From: Myxococcus llanfairpwllgwyngyllgogerychwyrndrobwllllantysiliogogogochensis
GTDB taxonomy: Bacteria > Myxococcota > Myxococcia > Myxococcales > Myxococcaceae
Assembly: GCF_006636215.1 (NCBI RefSeq)
Contig: NZ_VIFM01000012.1
Coordinates: forward strand, 25,247 to 89,246
Reading direction: 5' to 3'
Length of the DNA: 64,000 nt
Shown: positions 51,448-60,900 of the stretch, in pieces
Numbering within the stretch: position 1 is the first letter of the stretch
Layout: the number at the start of each line of letters is the position of its first letter
Made by a program: the position numbers and the translations under genes
Notes under the pieces: model-generated
What the model was told of the DNA's origin: nothing
The model's database searches: none
What the model saw: only the letters and a program-made list of their open reading frames with translations

Positions 51448-53940
51448 TCAGAAGTCCGCGGTCAGCTTGACGGACAAGGAGCGGCCGGGGCGCTGGACGC
51501 CGAAGAAGTCATACGTCTTCGCGTTCGTGAGGTTGAGCACCTCCAGCGTGCCCCCCAGGGTGGGCGAGCCTTCCCGCACGTAGGTGAGGCTGAGCGAGTG
51601 GGTCAACTGCGCATCGACGTCCTGCTTGTACTCGCGCAGGCCCTGGCTCTCCCATCCCCGGAAGAAGCCGTTCATGAATCGCGAGGTGACGCCGAGCGAC
51701 GCGGAGTCGCTGGGGAGGATGAGCGCGCGGCGCCGCAGCCGGGCGCTGAAGTTCGCGAAGAGCCAGGGCACATTCGGAATGCGGTCGCCCTTGAAGGCCG
51801 CGTACGTCCCCTGCCCGCCCGTGTTGCGGAAGTCCTGCCACGTCACGTTGGCATCCAGCCACAACCAATCCCCTGGAACCGTCCATCCCGCGGCAGCCTC
51901 GACTCCGAGCGAGCGCGCCGCATACACGTTCTGGAAGGACACCGTGGAGTCGTCTCCCAGCTTGACGATGAAGTCGTCGGCGAGCCGGGCGAAGCCTCCC
52001 ACGCTTCCGCGGAAGCTCCCCATCCCCGTGCGCCAGTCATCCACCGAGAAGTCCAGGTTGGCGTTGTGGCTGACCTCGGGCCGCAACCCCAGATTCGCCA
52101 TCACGAGCACGCCATCACCAAACAGCTCATCCGGACCGGGAAGGCGCGTGGCGTACTCGTACGAGAGCTTGGCCAGCACGCCATACGGGAGGAACATCCG
52201 CAGGCTGTCTCCAAAGCCCAGATGCTCGCTGGCCTGGTCGGCCCGCCGGAAGACCCCCCCGGGCAGCACCTCCTCCGAGTCCGAGCGCATGACGTACCCC
52301 TTCACGAAGGCCACGTTCTTGAGCCGTCCGTCGCCCAGCGCCAGCTCGTGCTCGAGCCCGCCCACCAGCGTGAGCAGGTCGCGCTGCGCGCTCAAGGGGT
52401 CTCGCTGGCCCGTCCCCAGTTTGAGCTGATCCTCACCCTGGCGCGTCACGAAGGTGGGCGCCAGCGAGAGCCTCAGGGACTGCGTCGCGGTGAGTTCATA
52501 GGCGGCATGAAGGCGCGCCAGGGCGCTGTGTTGCCATTGCACCTGGTCCGCCGGCGTGGTGCCCAGCTCTCCGGGCTGGCGACGCTCCACGCCCGCGTTG
52601 CCGTACCAGTCGTAGACGAACCCCGCCATGTCGCGGAAGTCCGTGTCACGCCGGCTGTAGCCCCCCACGCCCTCCAGCCGAAGCTTGCCGGACAGCAGCC
52701 CGCCCTGGGACCATGTCGCCAGCGCGCCGTAGCTCGACTCGGCGGAGCGGGCCTCGCCGTAAGGCACCGTCATCACCACGTTGTGCTGCAGCTCCTTGCG
52801 CGAGCGCGTGCCAAAGACACGCAGGGAGAGGCGCTCCGCGAAGGGCCGCTCGAGCACCCCCACCTCCAGCCCGACGCCGCCCGCGGTGAAGCCATCGTGG
52901 AAGCGCGGCACACGCGCGGGCACCAGGCGCCCCCGGTCATCGGCGGCCTCCACGTCCACCATGTAGTCGTTGCGCGCGACGTCGCCGAAGGCGTGGCCCT
53001 TCACGAAGAGCCCGCCGGTCCCCAGCTTGTACTGTCCCGCGAGTGACCCCCGGTATGTGCCGAACGAGCCCGCCTGCAGCGAGACGGAGGCCCCGCTCGG
53101 CTCGTCTCCGTCCGAGGAGACGAGGTTGACCGCGCCTCCCAGCGCATCCGCGCCGAAGCGCACGGGAACGACGCCTCGATAGACCTCCACGCGCTTGAGC
53201 AGGTTGACCGGCACGTTGGCGAGCCCCAGCCCGAAGCCGGCCAGCTCCAGCGGCACGCCGTCGAGGAAGAAGCGCACCTGCTCGCCGGAGAAGCCACTGA
53301 GCGAGAAGCGGCTGGCGGAGCCGAGCCCTCCGGTCCGCTGCACGCTGACACCCGTGTTGCGACTGAGCACCTCGCCCAGGTCCGCGGTCTGCTGCCGCGC
53401 CTCCTCCAGCTCCACCACCTTGACCGCTTCGGCCGAGAGGGCGCGCTCCTCGCCCTTGCTCAACTGTCGCCCCGTCACCTCGATGGTGGTCTCCAGGCTG
53501 ACGCTCTCCGCGAGCACCGCGTCCACCTCCGTGCGCTCCCCCGCCGCCACCTGGACGCGGTACGCCTGGGGCTCACAGCCCGGGACATAGGCGTGCAGCT
53601 CATAGGTGCCCGGAGCGAGCCCCTTCACCTCGAAGCGGCGCTGCGCATCGAGGCGCGGCGTCTGGGTGCGCCCCTCGGGCTCGAGCAGCAGGACCTCGGC
53701 CTTTCCCAGCTCTCCCCCTTCACAGGCGGACAGCCGTCCCGCGAGGTCTCCCACCGTCGCGCGAGCCTCCACGGCGGGCGCCTGCGCCGCGTCCTGTGCG
53801 GCGGAGGGAAGCGCGACGACCATGGCCAGCAGACCCACGGTTCGCCACGTCCGCCCGAGGGACACCGGGGGACAGGTCCAGGAGACCGAGCACTTCGCGC
53901 GGGCCAACGCGTCAACGAGGAGGGTCATGGTCCGTTGCAT
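51448..53940 (-). CDS. TonB-dependent outer-membrane receptor
   Basis: 830 residues from the ATG at 53940 (next Met at 53928). Signal peptide with WRTVGLLAMVVALPSAAQ. A carboxypeptidase-regulatory-like domain (about 60-150: LAGRLSACEGGELGKAEVLL, YELHAYVPGCEPQAYRV) precedes the plug domain (about 165-275: EVLSRNTGVSVQRTGGLGSA, FFLDGVPLELAG, RVEVYRGVVPVRFGADALGG). The 22-strand barrel carries the rest and ends in VKLTADF, an aromatic terminus typical of outer-membrane barrels. The TonB box is not clear. The neighbours (PepSY, DUF3649-like, DUF3325-like, lipoprotein) mark it as ferric-siderophore or haem uptake. It is last in the operon, 111 bp after the PepSY gene. Confidence 0.85.
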   Translation of the reverse strand: MQRTMTLLVDALARAKCSVSWTCPPVSLGRTWRTVGLLAMVVALPSAAQDAAQAPAVEARATVGDLAGRLSACEGGELGKAEVLLLEPEGRTQTPRLDAQRRFEVKGLAPGTYELHAYVPGCEPQAYRVQVAAGERTEVDAVLAESVSLETTIEVTGRQLSKGEERALSAEAVKVVELEEARQQTADLGEVLSRNTGVSVQRTGGLGSASRFSLSGFSGEQVRFFLDGVPLELAGFGLGLANVPVNLLKRVEVYRGVVPVRFGADALGGAVNLVSSDGDEPSGASVSLQAGSFGTYRGSLAGQYKLGTGGLFVKGHAFGDVARNDYMVDVEAADDRGRLVPARVPRFHDGFTAGGVGLEVGVLERPFAERLSLRVFGTRSRKELQHNVVMTVPYGEARSAESSYGALATWSQGGLLSGKLRLEGVGGYSRRDTDFRDMAGFVYDWYGNAGVERRQPGELGTTPADQVQWQHSALARLHAAYELTATQSLRLSLAPTFVTRQGEDQLKLGTGQRDPLSAQRDLLTLVGGLEHELALGDGRLKNVAFVKGYVMRSDSEEVLPGGVFRRADQASEHLGFGDSLRMFLPYGVLAKLSYEYATRLPGPDELFGDGVLVMANLGLRPEVSHNANLDFSVDDWRTGMGSFRGSVGGFARLADDFIVKLGDDSTVSFQNVYAARSLGVEAAAGWTVPGDWLWLDANVTWQDFRNTGGQGTYAAFKGDRIPNVPWLFANFSARLRRRALILPSDSASLGVTSRFMNGFFRGWESQGLREYKQDVDAQLTHSLSLTYVREGSPTLGGTLEVLNLTNAKTYDFFGVQRPGRSLSVKLTADF

Positions 53941-54051
53941 GAAACACGAGAGGAGTCCGCGCCCCGCGAACGACGGTGGGGCGCTGGAAGAAGGCGAGCC
54001 CGAGCACATCGAGCGGGACGCGAGTGAAGGGTGCGTCGGGAGTCCGGACAT

Positions 54052-55602
54052 TCACGGCGACTCATGCGCGAGAACCGGCGCGGGCGCCCGCGCGTCCCTG
54101 GGATCTCTCGGCACGATGCGCCCGATGGCCCAGGCGGAGACCAGGAACAGGACGCCCAGCAGGGCCAGTCCCAGCTCCACGCAGAACACATAGGGCGAGC
54201 CGGCGGGGTCGAACACGCGCCGGGCGTTGCGCCAGGAATCCAACCAGGGCAACAGGAACAGGATGCCGCCGGAGATGGCCAGCGACCACCGGGACCACAC
54301 CTTGGGGCGGGGAAACAGGAGCGCACCCAGCACGCAGGCGCACCAGCTCCCGAAGAAAATCGTGTGTTCCCAATCCGCCCGACGCGTCAGCGTGTCGGGC
54401 AGCAGCTGGTTGGCCAGGAAGACGGCGGCGAGCGCGAACGCCGCCGCTCCGCACCCTCCCGCCGTGAAGCGCGCGAGGAGGACGTCCACCCGGCGCATGT
54501 CGCGCGCCCGCCGCTCCAACCAGATGAGGTTGCCGGTCAGCACACACAGGGCGCTGAAGATGCCCAGCAGCGCATAGGTGAGCCGCAGCCCCATCCCCGC
54601 ATAGAGCCCGGAGTGGAGCACGTACGCGGACTCGATCAGCCGCGCCGTGGCGCCAGGCCCTCCAGCCTGCCGCACGTGCAACACCTCACCCTTCCCCGAC
54701 ACGCGGACGGTGGTGAACTCGTGGAGACCCTGACGCGCGTAGCCTCGGACATCGACATACGCCTGGGCATCCCCCAGGTTGCGCATGGAGAAGCGGTAGT
54801 GCCGCGCATCCGGCAGCGCCTCGCGCGCCCGCGCCAGCACCGTGGCCACTCGCGGCGCCTCGGCGGGCTGTTTGGAGGGTTTGGCTCCGCGCGGGTAGCC
54901 GATGCTCTTGAGCCCCGCGTCCACGTCACCGTCGAAGGCCGTGCGCACCACCACCGGCTGGAGGACCGCGGAGTTCAGGCAGATGATGGCCGCCGTCCAG
55001 GCGATGACCGCCTGATAGGGCAACCCCACGCTGCCAAGCACCTTGTGCAGGTCCCCCCACGCGGTGCGCAGGGCCTCGCGCGGACGGAAGCGCACCCAGT
55101 CCTTGCGGAAGCGGCCCAGTTGGATGACCAGCCCCGTGCCCACCACCAGCAACAGGACGATGGCCACCAGGCCGGCAATCAACATGCCCCCCGGCAGCGG
55201 GTAGAGGAAGTGCACCAGGAACAGGAAGTAGCCCAGGTCGCTGCGCTCCGGGGCCTGCTCGCCGGAGAGCGGGTTCACCCAGACGGCGGTCTTCTCGCCA
55301 CCCCGCTCCTTCCACTCGAGCCGGAGCCAGGGGGAATACGGAGCGGGCAGGTCCACGTCCAGTTGGGAGGGCCCGTCCTTTCCCACCCGTGCGTCCAGCC
55401 ATTGCTGGAGCGTGTCCAGCGCCCGCGCCTCGTCCGCGGCCACGGGCGTCCTCAAGCGCGGCTCCTGCCAGGGCATCAGCTCGTGGCGGAACAGCGACAC
55501 GACGCCGAGCAGGAACATGCCCACCAGGAGGACGGAAGCCACCGCGCCCGCCCATGCATGCGCCTCCCAGAGGATGCGGTACGTCCCAGACCCAAGCTTC
55601 AT
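54052..55602 (-). CDS. PepSY-associated transmembrane protein (ferric-siderophore reduction)
   Basis: 516 residues from the ATG at 55602 (GGAG 9-10 bases upstream); its ATGA overlaps the stop of the DUF3649-like gene, so translation is coupled. N-terminal helix AHAWAGAVASVLLVGMFLLG, then a periplasmic PepSY region (about 60-125), helices MLIAGLVAIVLLLVVGTGLV and YQAVIAWTAAIICLNSAVL, a second PepSY-like domain (about 260-350), and several C-terminal helices (TYALLGIFSALCVLTGNLIW). Family members stand beside TonB receptors and help release iron from the imported siderophore, probably with an electron-carrying role. Operon gene 4 of 5. Confidence 0.85.
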   Translation of the reverse strand: MKLGSGTYRILWEAHAWAGAVASVLLVGMFLLGVVSLFRHELMPWQEPRLRTPVAADEARALDTLQQWLDARVGKDGPSQLDVDLPAPYSPWLRLEWKERGGEKTAVWVNPLSGEQAPERSDLGYFLFLVHFLYPLPGGMLIAGLVAIVLLLVVGTGLVIQLGRFRKDWVRFRPREALRTAWGDLHKVLGSVGLPYQAVIAWTAAIICLNSAVLQPVVVRTAFDGDVDAGLKSIGYPRGAKPSKQPAEAPRVATVLARAREALPDARHYRFSMRNLGDAQAYVDVRGYARQGLHEFTTVRVSGKGEVLHVRQAGGPGATARLIESAYVLHSGLYAGMGLRLTYALLGIFSALCVLTGNLIWLERRARDMRRVDVLLARFTAGGCGAAAFALAAVFLANQLLPDTLTRRADWEHTIFFGSWCACVLGALLFPRPKVWSRWSLAISGGILFLLPWLDSWRNARRVFDPAGSPYVFCVELGLALLGVLFLVSAWAIGRIVPRDPRDARAPAPVLAHESP

Positions 55603-55874
55603 GGGAGACATCTCCAGAGGACGAGCAGCGCCGCCCCGCTCGCCACCAGGACGCCGGCCCATGCACGCGCCGCGGAGCGAGCCAGGAGCGCCATGCACGG
55701 CGCCGCGGCCATCAGGGGAATCACGACGATACAGGCCACCAGGTAGCGCACGTCCGACGAGGCGGGCACCACCGCGGGCAAGGCGACCGAGACCAGCAGC
55801 GCGGCGAGCGGAGCCCCCAGCACGGCCGCCAGCAGCCAGCTCACGCCCCGCTGGCGCCGCGTCCTGGCGCTCAC
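55599..55874 (-). CDS. DUF3649-like small membrane protein
   Basis: 91 residues starting at a GTG that overlaps the stop of the previous gene (GTGA) and ending in the ATGA shared with the PepSY gene; both junctions indicate coupled translation. Two or three hydrophobic helices: VSWLLAAVLGAPLAALLVSV, YLVACIVVIPLMAAAPCMAL and AWAGVLVASGAALLVLW with LLARSAARAWAG between them. The order A-x-x-A, a middle helix and ARSAxRAW fits DUF3649, a regular partner of PepSY/TonB iron operons. Function is unknown beyond the iron-uptake context. Its start cannot be an ATG. Confidence 0.7.
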   Translation of the reverse strand: MSARTRRQRGVSWLLAAVLGAPLAALLVSVALPAVVPASSDVRYLVACIVVIPLMAAAPCMALLARSAARAWAGVLVASGAALLVLWRCLP

Positions 55875-56200
55875 GACGCGCGCTCCAGCACGCCCAGCAA
55901 CAGGCCCACCGGGGCCAGCAGCACCATGGCCCGGATGGGACGGCGCACCAGCGGCGAAAGGACGGCCAGCGAAGTGCCCCCCGCCATGACGTACGCCATC
56001 GCCGAGCCCAGGGCGGCCCCCGGAGTGGGAGCCGTCGACAGGGACGTCGCGAAGCCCGCGAGGACGAGCACCAGCCCCCCGCCCTTCAAGCCGGAGGGCA
56101 CGCGCGAGGAGTCCGGCCACCGGCCCGCGTGGCGACACCACCACGCGCCGTAGAGACCCACCACTCCGAGCCAGAGCAGCGTGGGAACCAGGACATCCAT
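55871..56200 (-). CDS. DUF3325-like small membrane protein
   Basis: 109 residues from the ATG at 56200. Three hydrophobic helices: LVPTLLWLGVVGLYGAWWCR with a following R-H-x-x-R motif, LVLVLAGFATSLSTAPTPGA and MAYVMAGGTSLAVLSPLVRR then MVLLAPVGLLLGVL. The R-H after helix 1 and the spacing match DUF3325, a partner of DUF3649 and PepSY in iron uptake operons. It is 33 bp after the lipoprotein gene and overlaps the DUF3649-like gene by four bases. Confidence 0.7.
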   Translation of the reverse strand: MDVLVPTLLWLGVVGLYGAWWCRHAGRWPDSSRVPSGLKGGGLVLVLAGFATSLSTAPTPGAALGSAMAYVMAGGTSLAVLSPLVRRPIRAMVLLAPVGLLLGVLERAS

Positions 56201-56233
56201 CCAGGAGACCTCGCGGGAATCGAGGGCGAGCGC

Positions 56234-57472
56234 TCAGCGGATGCGAGCGACGTCCAGGACGAAGCCGGGGAACGAGATGCTGGGCTTGGGGGCGCCCGAG
56301 GACAGCTCCATCAGCGTGGAGGTGGAGTAGGTAGCCGCGCTCTGGCTGACGAAGAAGCTGGAGCCTGACGTGAGCGTGAAGCCGCTGTAGGCCCCGGGCG
56401 CGGAGTCCACGCGCGAAGGGGCACTCAGCGTCGCCAACGGCACCTGCCACCAGCTCCACCCCTTGCTGTACCACTCGCTGTAGGTGGTGCCCGGCGCCGA
56501 CGGGGTGATGGTGGTGTCCGCCACCTGGAGCCACGCGGTGCCGTTCTCCGTGAGGGCGATGATGGTGCCCACCTTGTTCTCGCCGAGCGCGGAGGCCACG
56601 CTGCCGACGAAGCCCGTGTCGAAGGTCTGCTGCCCCGCCGGGATGCGCAGGAAGCAGTCCTGCTGGCCCGCGTCCTGGGCCCCCTTGACCGCGTAGCCCA
56701 GGCCGTTGATGACGCCGCTGAAGAAGTAGAGCGTGTCGCCCTGCCGGCCCGTCTTGGTGAGGTCGCGGCAGCGCTCGTCGGAGGACCAGCTCAGCGCGTC
56801 CGTCGCCGTGTCGATGCGAACGAGCACCGAGCCCGGAAGCACGGTGTCGTACGTCGACGTCGACCAGCCCACCGCGAAGAACGCCTCGCCCTCGCGGGTG
56901 GCCCACTGGCTCAGCCCCGTGACGTAGCCCGCCTTGGTGAACTCCGCCGGCAGCGCCAGCGTCTTCTCGACCGCCATCTCCGCGGGGTTCCAGACGATGA
57001 TCTGCCCCTGGGCGTCGTCCTTGTAATACGCCTTCGTGGCGCTCACGAAGTGCACGGCCTGGGCGCCCATCCGCTTCACGCCGAGGTTCTGGAACGAGAT
57101 GCTGGCACCCGGCGTCAGCGCGCCGTCCTTCACCTCGTAGCGGGTGATGGTGGGAGACTCTCCGGCGCCAATGGCGAAGAAGCCCACGCCCTTGGCCGCG
57201 TAGAGCCGGGGACGGCCCGGCAGCTCCAGCGACTTCGAGTAGTCCAGCGTCTTGGGCTCGTCCAGGGAGTCGACCAGCGTGAAGTAGTTCATCCGGCTGC
57301 CGTTCGTCTCCACGGCGGAGTGCACCAGGTACAGCGCGCCCTCCTCGCCTCCACCCGGCCCCCCAGGGAGGGTGGGCTCATCGTCGCCGCACGCGGACAG
57401 GAACAGGGCGGCACACGCCACAAGCCCCTTCGAGAAACCGCCCTTGCCAATCCTCAGTGCTCCGCGGTGCAT
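56234..57472 (-). CDS. Iron-operon surface lipoprotein (DUF4374/MxcI-like)
   Basis: 412 residues; GAGGAG precedes the ATG. Lipobox CAALFLSACG. After a G/E-rich linker the whole chain is a beta-propeller of repeated strands (GALYLVHSAVETNGSRMNYF, SKSLELPGRPRLYAAKGVGF, GQIIVWNPAEMAVEKTLALP, EAFFAVGWSTSTYD, SVLVRIDTATDALSWSSDER). Proteins of this length and position occur in myxobacterial and Bacteroidetes-type iron loci, and I recall MxcI of the myxochelin cluster as a similar lipoprotein (from memory, uncertain). It is first in the iron operon, 81 bp behind the Fur-like site, and probably helps present the ferric siderophore to the TonB receptor. Confidence 0.65.
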   Translation of the reverse strand: MHRGALRIGKGGFSKGLVACAALFLSACGDDEPTLPGGPGGGEEGALYLVHSAVETNGSRMNYFTLVDSLDEPKTLDYSKSLELPGRPRLYAAKGVGFFAIGAGESPTITRYEVKDGALTPGASISFQNLGVKRMGAQAVHFVSATKAYYKDDAQGQIIVWNPAEMAVEKTLALPAEFTKAGYVTGLSQWATREGEAFFAVGWSTSTYDTVLPGSVLVRIDTATDALSWSSDERCRDLTKTGRQGDTLYFFSGVINGLGYAVKGAQDAGQQDCFLRIPAGQQTFDTGFVGSVASALGENKVGTIIALTENGTAWLQVADTTITPSAPGTTYSEWYSKGWSWWQVPLATLSAPSRVDSAPGAYSGFTLTSGSSFFVSQSAATYSTSTLMELSSGAPKPSISFPGFVLDVARIR

Positions 57473-57552
57473 CGCGCTCTCCTCGAACCTGGACCGGCCT
57501 CCCAGCGCTGTCCGTCAGCACCGTGAGATCCGGTCAATTCCCGATATGAATT

Positions 57553-57567
57553 TGAGACTCAGTATCA
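57553..57567 (-). promoter_or_regulatory. Fur box (7-1-7)
   Basis: On the minus strand, TGATACT-G-AGTCTCA is a 7-1-7 inverted repeat with 6 of 7 pairs. It matches the core TGATAAT-N-ATTATCA at 11 of 14 positions. It sits 81-95 bp before the start codon of the first iron-operon gene, in an AT-rich island of an otherwise GC-rich region. Confidence 0.65.
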
Positions 57568-57984
57568 AAATCAATACAGGCGCGCTGGAGTAGCCCTCTC
57601 GCAAGCCAGGTGTCAAGCAACGTCAGGGAGGAGGACAGAACAGACACGAGGACCCACTCGGCTTGTCGCGGGTATTCCTCGATATCGGTGGCCGCGGAGG
57701 ACTGGGAGTGGAGGGGGCCGCACGCATGGCATCACCCGGCGGGAGCGGAGCCGTGGGCGGAGGGGGCACTTCAACCCTGGTCCGGTGTGCCCGAAGGTGG
57801 CTTCAGCAAACAGGGTTTGGACTCCGCGGGTTGCCCGCGACATGGGGCCCCCGAGGCGTCGAGCGGTCGCAATTGAACGGGAGTTCGTGCGACCTCACGC
57901 ATTCCTTACGTTCTTACTGATGCAGCTTGATTGCGAATGAGGGGGCGACCTGTTCGCCTCTCGCCGCGCCATGCCCGCACCCCA
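57568..57984. other. Intergenic region before the Ig-domain lipoprotein
   Basis: 417 bp without a supported gene. It continues an AT-rich promoter-like start near the Fur box and then turns GC-rich. No hairpin or repeat is evident. Confidence 0.5.
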
Positions 57985-60900
57985 ATGACCTTCGATACCA
58001 CTTGGATGAGATGCGCCCTCGCCGTCCTTGGCCTCTGGGCATTCACCCCCGGCTGCAAGAACGCCGAGCCCGGCGACGAGGACCCCCCCATCTCCATGGA
58101 CGGAGAGCCCGACGCGGGTGGCTCCGATGGAGGCGTGAACCCCGATGGAGGGCCCGTCGATGGCGGCCCCCAGACCTCGGACGGCGTGGGCTTCATCGAC
58201 TACACGCTCCCCTCGGCGGACATGGAAGCCGTGCCCCTGAACGCGCGCGTCATCGTGGCCTTCACGGAAGTGCTCGAGGCCACTTCGGTGAGCGCCACCA
58301 GTCTCACGCTGTCGGAGAACGGCGTGGCGCTGGAGGGCGCCGTGAGTCATGACGCCGCCACCCACACCCTGAGCTTCGTCCCGGCGCGGCCGTTCACCGC
58401 CGACTCGCTGGTGACAGTCGCGGTCTCCACCGGGCTGCGCACCGTGACGGGTAGGTCCCTGCCCGCGCCCCACGTCTTCGTCTTCTCCGTGGGGAAAGAG
58501 AGGGACACGACGCCACCGACCGTACTGACGACGCTGCCTTTGGACAACGCCGCGGGCGTGGCACCGACGCGTCCCGTGTACGTCATCACCTTCCGCGAGC
58601 CGATGGACCCCCGGTCGCTCACGGCCGAGTCGCTCCGGTTCGAACAGGTGCTGGGAGCCAATCCCGCCGCCCCGCTCTCCGGTGTCATCTCCTACGAGCC
58701 TCGGACGCAATCGGTGTACTTCCGCACGAGCCCCGCTCCAGCTCCCGGAGCCCGTGTCACGGGCGCGCTGTCCACCCAGGCGAAGGACCTCGCGGGCAAC
58801 GCGCTCGTCGCGGCGTACTCGTTCTCATTCGCGGTGACAGCGTCGAGGGACACCTCGCCCCCGCGCGTGCTGGGCACCTTGCCCGTCTCGCAGACCGTGG
58901 GCGTCGCGGTGCGGTACGCCCCTTTCACCGTGAGCTTCGATGAGCCGCTTCGGCCCGAGTCCGTGACGACGGATTCCGTCTACCTGGAGGAGCTGAACGA
59001 AGCGGGGACCCAGGCGGTGCGGCGTGTCGCGGGCACCGTGCGGTATGACGACGCGAGACTTCAGGCCGCCTTCTCTCCGAGCGCGCCCTTGAAGTACCAG
59101 ACCCGCTACCGGGGTCGGGCTCGCGCCGTGGAGGACCTCGCCGGCAACCCACTGGGGGTGTTCAATGGCTTCGACTTCATCACGGAGCTGCCGCCCGCGC
59201 CTCCGACGGTCCGTGGCGCAGTGCCTGCTCCGGACATGCGCTTCGTCTCACTCGGAGGCCCGCTCCGCGTGAGCTTCGACCGCCCCCTGGACCCGGCCAC
59301 CGTCAACGCGGCGAACTTTGGCGTCGCGGGTGTCACCGGGCTCGTCAACTACGAGGCCTCCACGAATACGGTGGTGTTCCGACCCGTGCCGCCCTTCGCG
59401 CCGGCCACGGACTACACGGTGACAGTGAAGGACGTGCGCACGCCGCAGGGCGCCAGCCTCGCTTCGCCCTTCACGTACGCCCTCCGCACGGTGGCTTCGA
59501 GGACGAAGGTGAGCGCGGACCTCCCTGGACAGCCCGCCCTGCCAGCGTTCGCCACCGGCCCGCTGGGAACACTGGCCGTGTGGAGCGTGGACACCGGCAC
59601 GAGCATCCAGGTCCGTGCGGCTTTTGATACCGGCACGGGCTTCGCGGACTCCACCGTCCTTGGCGAGGCAGGCGCGAACACGCTGCCGCCGGAGGTGTCC
59701 TCGTGGGGCAATCGCTTCATCATCAGTTGGTCGGACGCGTGGGCCCTGGGCAAACGCGTCATGCTCTTCGACGGGACGTCGTTCACCTCCGTGACACCCA
59801 ACGTCAGCGGTGACCTGTTCGGCTTGGGCAACAACCTCTACGTCCTCAACGGGAAGACCTTCAGGGTCCTCAATGGCACCCAGTGGACCGAGGTCCACAC
59901 GAGCCCGAACCTCGGCTCCCCCATCCTCTCCCTCCTCCAGAATGGAGACGCCATCCTGGTGAGCTCCGGGTGGGGCACGAGCCCCGAGGTCTCGGTCGTC
60001 TTCGACGGCGCGCGGTGGTCGGAGTCCTCCGTCATCTCCAACGTGGATGCACACTACATCCGCGTGGGGACGCGCTTCGGCCGGGCGTGGGTGTCCAGTC
60101 GAGGCACGGAGTTCGCGCTCTTCAACGCCGACACCCACCAGTGGAGCGCGCCCGAACTCATCTCCTCCACGCAGGCGAGCAGTGTGCGCATCGCCTCGGA
60201 TGGCAATACCATCACCGCCGTCTTCGGTGCCTCGTCGGGGCTCTTCGGGGCCGACCGCGTGAACGGGACCTGGCAGCCCGCGGTGTTGTTGGAGAGCACT
60301 CCAGTCCGGGAGCTCTGGGCGCTCGTCCGGCACCATGGCAACTCCGTCGCGTTGTGGAGCAGCACCGCCACGCAGCTTCACGCCGCGGCGCAGACAGGTG
60401 GTTCCTGGGCGTCCGCCTCGAAGGGAGTGGTGACGACCGGTGCGAACCGCGTGCGCGACGTCCGCGCCGCCGGTGACGACCTGCTGGTCCTCACCGAGAG
60501 GAACAACGTCGACAATTCCGCGTATGAAATCTGGGGCACCGCGCTCACGTCCCAGGGTTGGCGGCCGAGCGTCCGACTGCGCGACATGGAGAAGGCCGGC
60601 GCGAGGCTCGCCATGCAAGGCGCCCGCGTGGGTGCCGTCTTCGCTGCTCCGGGTCTGGTGGCCCTGCGCGCCTATCTGGGCAGCGGACAGTGGGAGGAGA
60701 GTCACGCACTGGTGACTCCGGAGCTCGTGGGCAGCGTGCGCAACCCGTCGGTCCACTTCGCCGCCGACGGCCATGGCGCCGCCGCGTGGGAGCAGTTCGA
60801 GGCGGGGGCGTGGAGCATCCTCCTCGCAGAGTTCGACGGGACGGCCTGGCAAGAGCCCGTGCGCGTGGCACGAGGTGGCTCCAGGCCTCGCGTGGCCGTG

